This document shows positions 51,401-56,438 of a DNA stretch of 56,438 nt, one piece after another. The stretch comes from Betaproteobacteria bacterium. Lineage in GTDB: Bacteria > Pseudomonadota > Gammaproteobacteria > Burkholderiales > Burkholderiaceae_C. Made by a program: the position numbers and the translations under genes. The stretch spans positions 1 through 56,438 of the forward strand of contig JABCYW010000025.1 of the NCBI GenBank assembly GCA_013289985.1, in the 5' to 3' direction. The notes below the pieces were generated by a model. The model was not told where the DNA came from and searched no databases. It saw only the letters and a list, made by a program, of their open reading frames with translations. How positions within the stretch are numbered: the first letter of the stretch is position 1; every line of letters starts with the position of its first letter.

Positions 51401-52402
51401 CTGGGCGGCCAGGCGCGCTCGGCCTTCCAGGCGCTGGCGGCGCTGAAGCTGCCGGCGTCGGCGCCCGCGCCCGCGCCGGTCGCGCTGCCGCCGGGCAGCA
51501 AGGGCGTGGTCGCGCGCGTCGAGCCGCCGCCCGCGCCCGCGGCGCCGGCCGCCGCGGCGAAGTACACCGCGTGGACCTTCGGCCAGCTGCCCGAGCTGAT
51601 GGAGATCGCCAAGGGCGGCCAGACGCTGATCGGCTTCCCGGCGCTGATCGACAAGGGCGCGCACGTCGAGATCGAGGTGTTCGACGAGCCCGACGTCGCC
51701 GCCGCGAAGCATCGCGCGGGCCTGCGCCGGCTGCTGGCGTTGCAGCTCAAGGAGCCGCTGAAGTTCCTCGAGCGCAACATCCCTGAGCTGACGAAGATGT
51801 CGGTCTACTTCATGCCGCTGGGCACGGCCGAGGAACTGCGCGAGCAGATCATCGACGTCGCGATCGACCGCGCCTTCCTCGAGGACCCGCTGCCCACCGA
51901 CGACGCGGAGTTCAAGCGCCGCCTCGAACAGGGCCGCAGCCGGCTGAACCTCATCGCGCAGGAGGTGGCACGCCAGGCCCACGCGGTGCTGGTGGAGTTC
52001 GCGGCGGCCACGCGCAAGCTGAAGGACGCGCGGCCGCCCAAGGAAGTCGTGGACGACGTGCAGGCGCAGCTGCAGCGCCTGATCGGCAAGCGCTTCGTCT
52101 CGACCACGCCGTGGGCGCAGTTGCAGCACCTGCCGCGCTACCTCAAGGGCATCACGCTGCGGCTGGACAAGCTGCGCGCCGACCCCGCGCGCGACGCGCA
52201 GCGCCAGGGCGAGCTGCGTCCGGTCGAGCAGCGCTGGCTGCGCACGCTGGCCGATCGCAAGGGCGCCGTCGACGCGCGCCTGAACGAGTACCGCTGGCTG
52301 CTGGAGGAACTGCGCGTCAGCTTCTTCGCGCAGGAACTGCGCACGCCGCAGCCGGTGAGCGTCAAGCGCCTGGACAAGGCCTGGGAGCAGCTGAGCCGTT
52401 GA
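48413..52402 (+). CDS. hrpA: ATP-dependent RNA helicase HrpA
   Basis: 1329 residues. DEAH-box helicase of the HrpA subfamily: Walker A GETGSGKTTQ (about 63-72), DEAH in IIDEAHERSLN, SAT in VTSATIDADRF, motif VI QRAGRCGR. Then winged-helix, HB and OB regions and the long C-terminal DUF3418 domain (about 600-1290) typical of HrpA. Implicated in mRNA processing and in rescuing collided ribosomes. Start is a GTG at 48413; the Pro/Arg-rich first 40 residues are poorly conserved. A low-complexity Ala/Pro insert lies near residues 1020-1050. Confidence 0.95.
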   Translation: MNSPTRPTAAPRPPRADRPPRAAPAAANPLPKITFPESLPVSSRREDIARALREHQVVIVCGETGSGKTTQLPKIVLELGRGRANGGGLIGHTQPRRIAASSVAKRIAFELDSPLGEVVGYRVRFQDRFQPGASVKLMTDGILLAETQSDPLLKAYDTLIIDEAHERSLNIDFLLGYLRQILPRRPDLKVIVTSATIDADRFAKHFESARGPAPVIMVSGRLFPVEQRWRPFEESREYGLNEAIVDAVDELWRGGPGDVLVFLPGEREIREAAEKLRGHHPPGVEILPLFARLSQAEQDRVFETGAAPRIVLTTNVAETSLTVPGIRYVIDSGLARVKRYSYRNKVEQLQIEAISQAACNQRAGRCGRVANGTCIRLFDEKDFAGRPKFTDPEILRSSLAGVILRMKSLRFGAVEDFPFLEEPPRKAIADGYALLGELNAVDDANDLTSIGTELAKLPLDPRVGRMILEARERDCLTEVLVIASALSGQDVRDRPLEQQQAADEKHKKFDDERSEFMGYVKLWKWLDVSRGGQADVDLDAVQIAPRPPRGASAHARHGGAQASAPPPPPAHKLSHRRYEQLLRENFVSVRRVREWRDIHSQLLTVVADHGWHLNTVPASYDQVHLAMLAGLLGNLGLKSEDDEWYLGARGIRFWRHPGAHLSKKPGRWIVTAELVETTRLYGRGIAAIDPQWIPGIAGHLLKTQLLEPHWEKKAAEVIALERATLYGIVVYQNRRVNFGLVDPVVAREIFLREGLVQGEWDTRLPFLAHNQKMIAQVQDLEHKSRRQDVLVDDELIYAFYDQQVPADVVSGATFERWYRDEQRKQPKLLMLTRDELMRHEAAGITTASFPKAIRLGGVDCAVVYLHEPGDAKDGLTVTVPIYALNQVNAERVDWLVPGMLEAKVLALVKSLHQRPRSRLVPLPEFVAEFVATHDFAQGELLEVLLKAVKERTQIAVQRNDFKLETLSPHHFMNFRVVDEHGRQLGIGRNLATLKSELGGQARSAFQALAALKLPASAPAPAPVALPPGSKGVVARVEPPPAPAAPAAAAKYTAWTFGQLPELMEIAKGGQTLIGFPALIDKGAHVEIEVFDEPDVAAAKHRAGLRRLLALQLKEPLKFLERNIPELTKMSVYFMPLGTAEELREQIIDVAIDRAFLEDPLPTDDAEFKRRLEQGRSRLNLIAQEVARQAHAVLVEFAAATRKLKDARPPKEVVDDVQAQLQRLIGKRFVSTTPWAQLQHLPRYLKGITLRLDKLRADPARDAQRQGELRPVEQRWLRTLADRKGAVDARLNEYRWLLEELRVSFFAQELRTPQPVSVKRLDKAWEQLSR

Positions 52403-52488
52403 TGGGGCTGTTTCAAGCTGTATCGGCCGGGGGTATTCCGGTATCTTTTCGCATCAATCACCCTCGGGCGGTGCACTACATTGCCGCC

Positions 52489-52833
52489 ATGACATCGGAG
52501 CTGACGACACCGGATGGCCGTTACCACGTGATCCAGGGGCGCCTGTGGCGAGCCCCGAATCCGACCTTGCCGCCCGAAGCCAAGGTGCGTCACATGCGCG
52601 AGCTGCTGAACGCCCGGCGCGCCCTGAAGACCGCCAAGGCCTCGGGCGACGCGACGGCGATCACCGCCGCGCGCCGGCAGGTGGCCGCCGCCCAGGCGGG
52701 CCTGGGCGAACGCGGCAGGGTGTGGTGGAAGGACGGCGCGCCCGACTTCAACCGCACGCTCGTGAAGAACTCGCCCTACGCCGACTGGTTCGCCCGCGTC
52801 GAGGCGCCGCGCGAGGCCGCCGGCGCGGCTTAG
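52489..52833 (+). CDS. Small conserved protein of unknown function
   Basis: 114 residues beginning MTSELTTPDGRYHVIQGRLWR. It looks like a family I have seen annotated only as hypothetical: an N-terminal RYHVIQGRLWRAPNP, a helical middle (MRELLNARRALKTA) and a conserved end with GRVWWKDGAPDFNRTLVKN and SPYADWFARV. Function unknown; no membrane or signal sequence. The frame is open back to hrpA (ATG 52402) but that part is unlike the family. Its stop overlaps the convergent serB stop. Confidence 0.8.
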   Translation: MTSELTTPDGRYHVIQGRLWRAPNPTLPPEAKVRHMRELLNARRALKTAKASGDATAITAARRQVAAAQAGLGERGRVWWKDGAPDFNRTLVKNSPYADWFARVEAPREAAGAA

Positions 52834-53537
52834 CGCAGCACGGCCAGGGCGTCGTCCATCCCGCCCGCGTCGATCGCCAGCATCGCCTTCTCGCGCACCG
52901 CCGGCTTCGCGTGGTACGCGATCGACAGCCCCGCCACGCCCATCATCGGCAGGTCGTTCGAGCCGTCGCCCACCGCGATGGCCTGCGAGGGCGCGATGCC
53001 CAGCGCCGCGCAGGTCTGCAGCAGCATGCGCTGCTTCTCCAGCCCGTCACAGATGTCGCCCCAGGCCTGCGCGACCAGGCCGCCGGTGAGCCGGCCGTCG
53101 GCGATCTCCAGCACGTTCGCCCGCGTGTAGTCGATGGCCAGCCGCTGCGCCACGCGGTCGCTGAAGAAGGTGAAGCCGCCCGAGACCAGCAGCGTCTTCA
53201 GGCCCGCCGCCCGCAGCGTGCCCAGGAAGGTCTCCACGCCGGGGTTGAGCCGCAGGGTGTTTGTCCAGATCTCGTGCAGCGCCTGCTCGGGCACGCCCTT
53301 GAGCAGCGCGACGCGGCGCCGCAGGCTCTCCTTGAAGTCGGCGATCTCGCCGCGCATCGTGGCCTCGGTGATGGCGGCGACCTCGGCCTTCAGGCCCGCG
53401 GCGGCGGCGATCTCGTCGATGCACTCGATGTTGATCAGCGTCGAATCCATGTCGAACGCCGCGAGGCGGAAGTCGGCGAGGCGCAGCGGGGGGGTGAAGC
53501 CGCGGACGACGAGGCCGCTCGGGAGGTCGGGTTGCAT
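52830..53537 (-). CDS. serB: Phosphoserine phosphatase
   Basis: 235 residues, HAD family. The nucleophile motif is FDMDSTLINIECID, followed by LLVSGGFTFFSDRVA (motif II Ser) and AVGDGSNDLPMMGVAG (motif III). It releases serine from phosphoserine, the last step of serine synthesis. I start at ATG 53537 (MQPDLPSGLVVRG); a longer frame has an unlikely charged extension. Divergent from the sensor kinase; convergent and overlapping with the small gene before it. Confidence 0.95.
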   Translation of the reverse strand: MQPDLPSGLVVRGFTPPLRLADFRLAAFDMDSTLINIECIDEIAAAAGLKAEVAAITEATMRGEIADFKESLRRRVALLKGVPEQALHEIWTNTLRLNPGVETFLGTLRAAGLKTLLVSGGFTFFSDRVAQRLAIDYTRANVLEIADGRLTGGLVAQAWGDICDGLEKQRMLLQTCAALGIAPSQAIAVGDGSNDLPMMGVAGLSIAYHAKPAVREKAMLAIDAGGMDDALAVLR

Positions 53538-53653
53538 GGAGTGTGAGGCGTTCGGAAGCCGCGATTCTAGGTCTAGGCCCGGAGCCCAGGCTTCGGTTGC
53601 GGGCGAGCAGTCGTCGCGATTGCGTGCATCCGCGCGCATTTGTGCCCCAGGGC

Positions 53654-56438
<2,785 letters not shown>

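Overview
This window comes from a very GC-rich Gram-negative chromosome. The gene orders (rseP-bamA-skp-lpxD-fabZ-lpxA-lpxB-rnhB, rpsF-priB-rpsR-rplI-dnaB, hemH-hslR-grpE-dnaK-dnaJ, dnaG-rpoD), the H-NS-like small protein, the PEP-CTERM proteins and the long Ala/Lys-rich RpoD N-terminus point to a betaproteobacterium of the Burkholderiales, probably near the Leptothrix/Rubrivivax/Roseateles group. The genus is inferred, not proven.

Layout. 1-9155: outer-membrane and lipid A block on the + strand (rseP end, bamA, skp, lpxD, fabZ, lpxA, lpxB, rnhB, a SpoU-type rRNA methylase, an unknown protein). 9149-12585: divergent ppsR/ppsA. 12659-14340: rpsF-priB-rpsR-rplI operon with leader hairpins and a clean terminator. 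14442-16913: dnaB, interrupted in its P-loop by a 351-residue intein with the class 3 signature and a LAGLIDADG homing endonuclease domain. 16914-25540: an accessory island directly behind dnaB. A 179-bp copy of the dnaB 3' end sits at its far edge, and all 8 differences from the working copy are synonymous. 25804-28928: PEP-CTERM/PEP-CTERM/GH16 glucanase operon behind a promoter with a 35-bp LacI-type palindrome. 29679-34521: S53 peptidase with six 47-residue repeats, a MIP channel, and a radical SAM gene with a LexA box on its promoter. 34697-41258: dnaJ, dnaK and grpE with sigma-32-like promoters, plus hslR, hemH and a cyclase-FHA protein. 41319-48210: rpoD, dnaG, hns-like, yggX, argA. 48413-56438: hrpA, a small conserved protein, serB and a MASE1 hybrid histidine kinase that runs off the end.

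Most novel region. The island between the two dnaB ends carries a Ski2-like helicase fused to a PD-(D/E)XK-type nuclease, a DUF4238/SEC-C protein, an HNH nuclease joined to a zinc ribbon and two membrane helices, and an XRE regulator divergent from an unknown protein across paired operator-like sites. It looks like a defence-type cargo island. No integrase or transposase is visible, so how it moved is open. The same replicative helicase gene has been hit twice by selfish DNA: an intein in its ATP-binding loop and an island at its 3' end.

Limits. No database searches were possible. Family names come from motifs I could read. Starts were moved to the most plausible codon using ribosome binding sites, overlaps and family N-termini.
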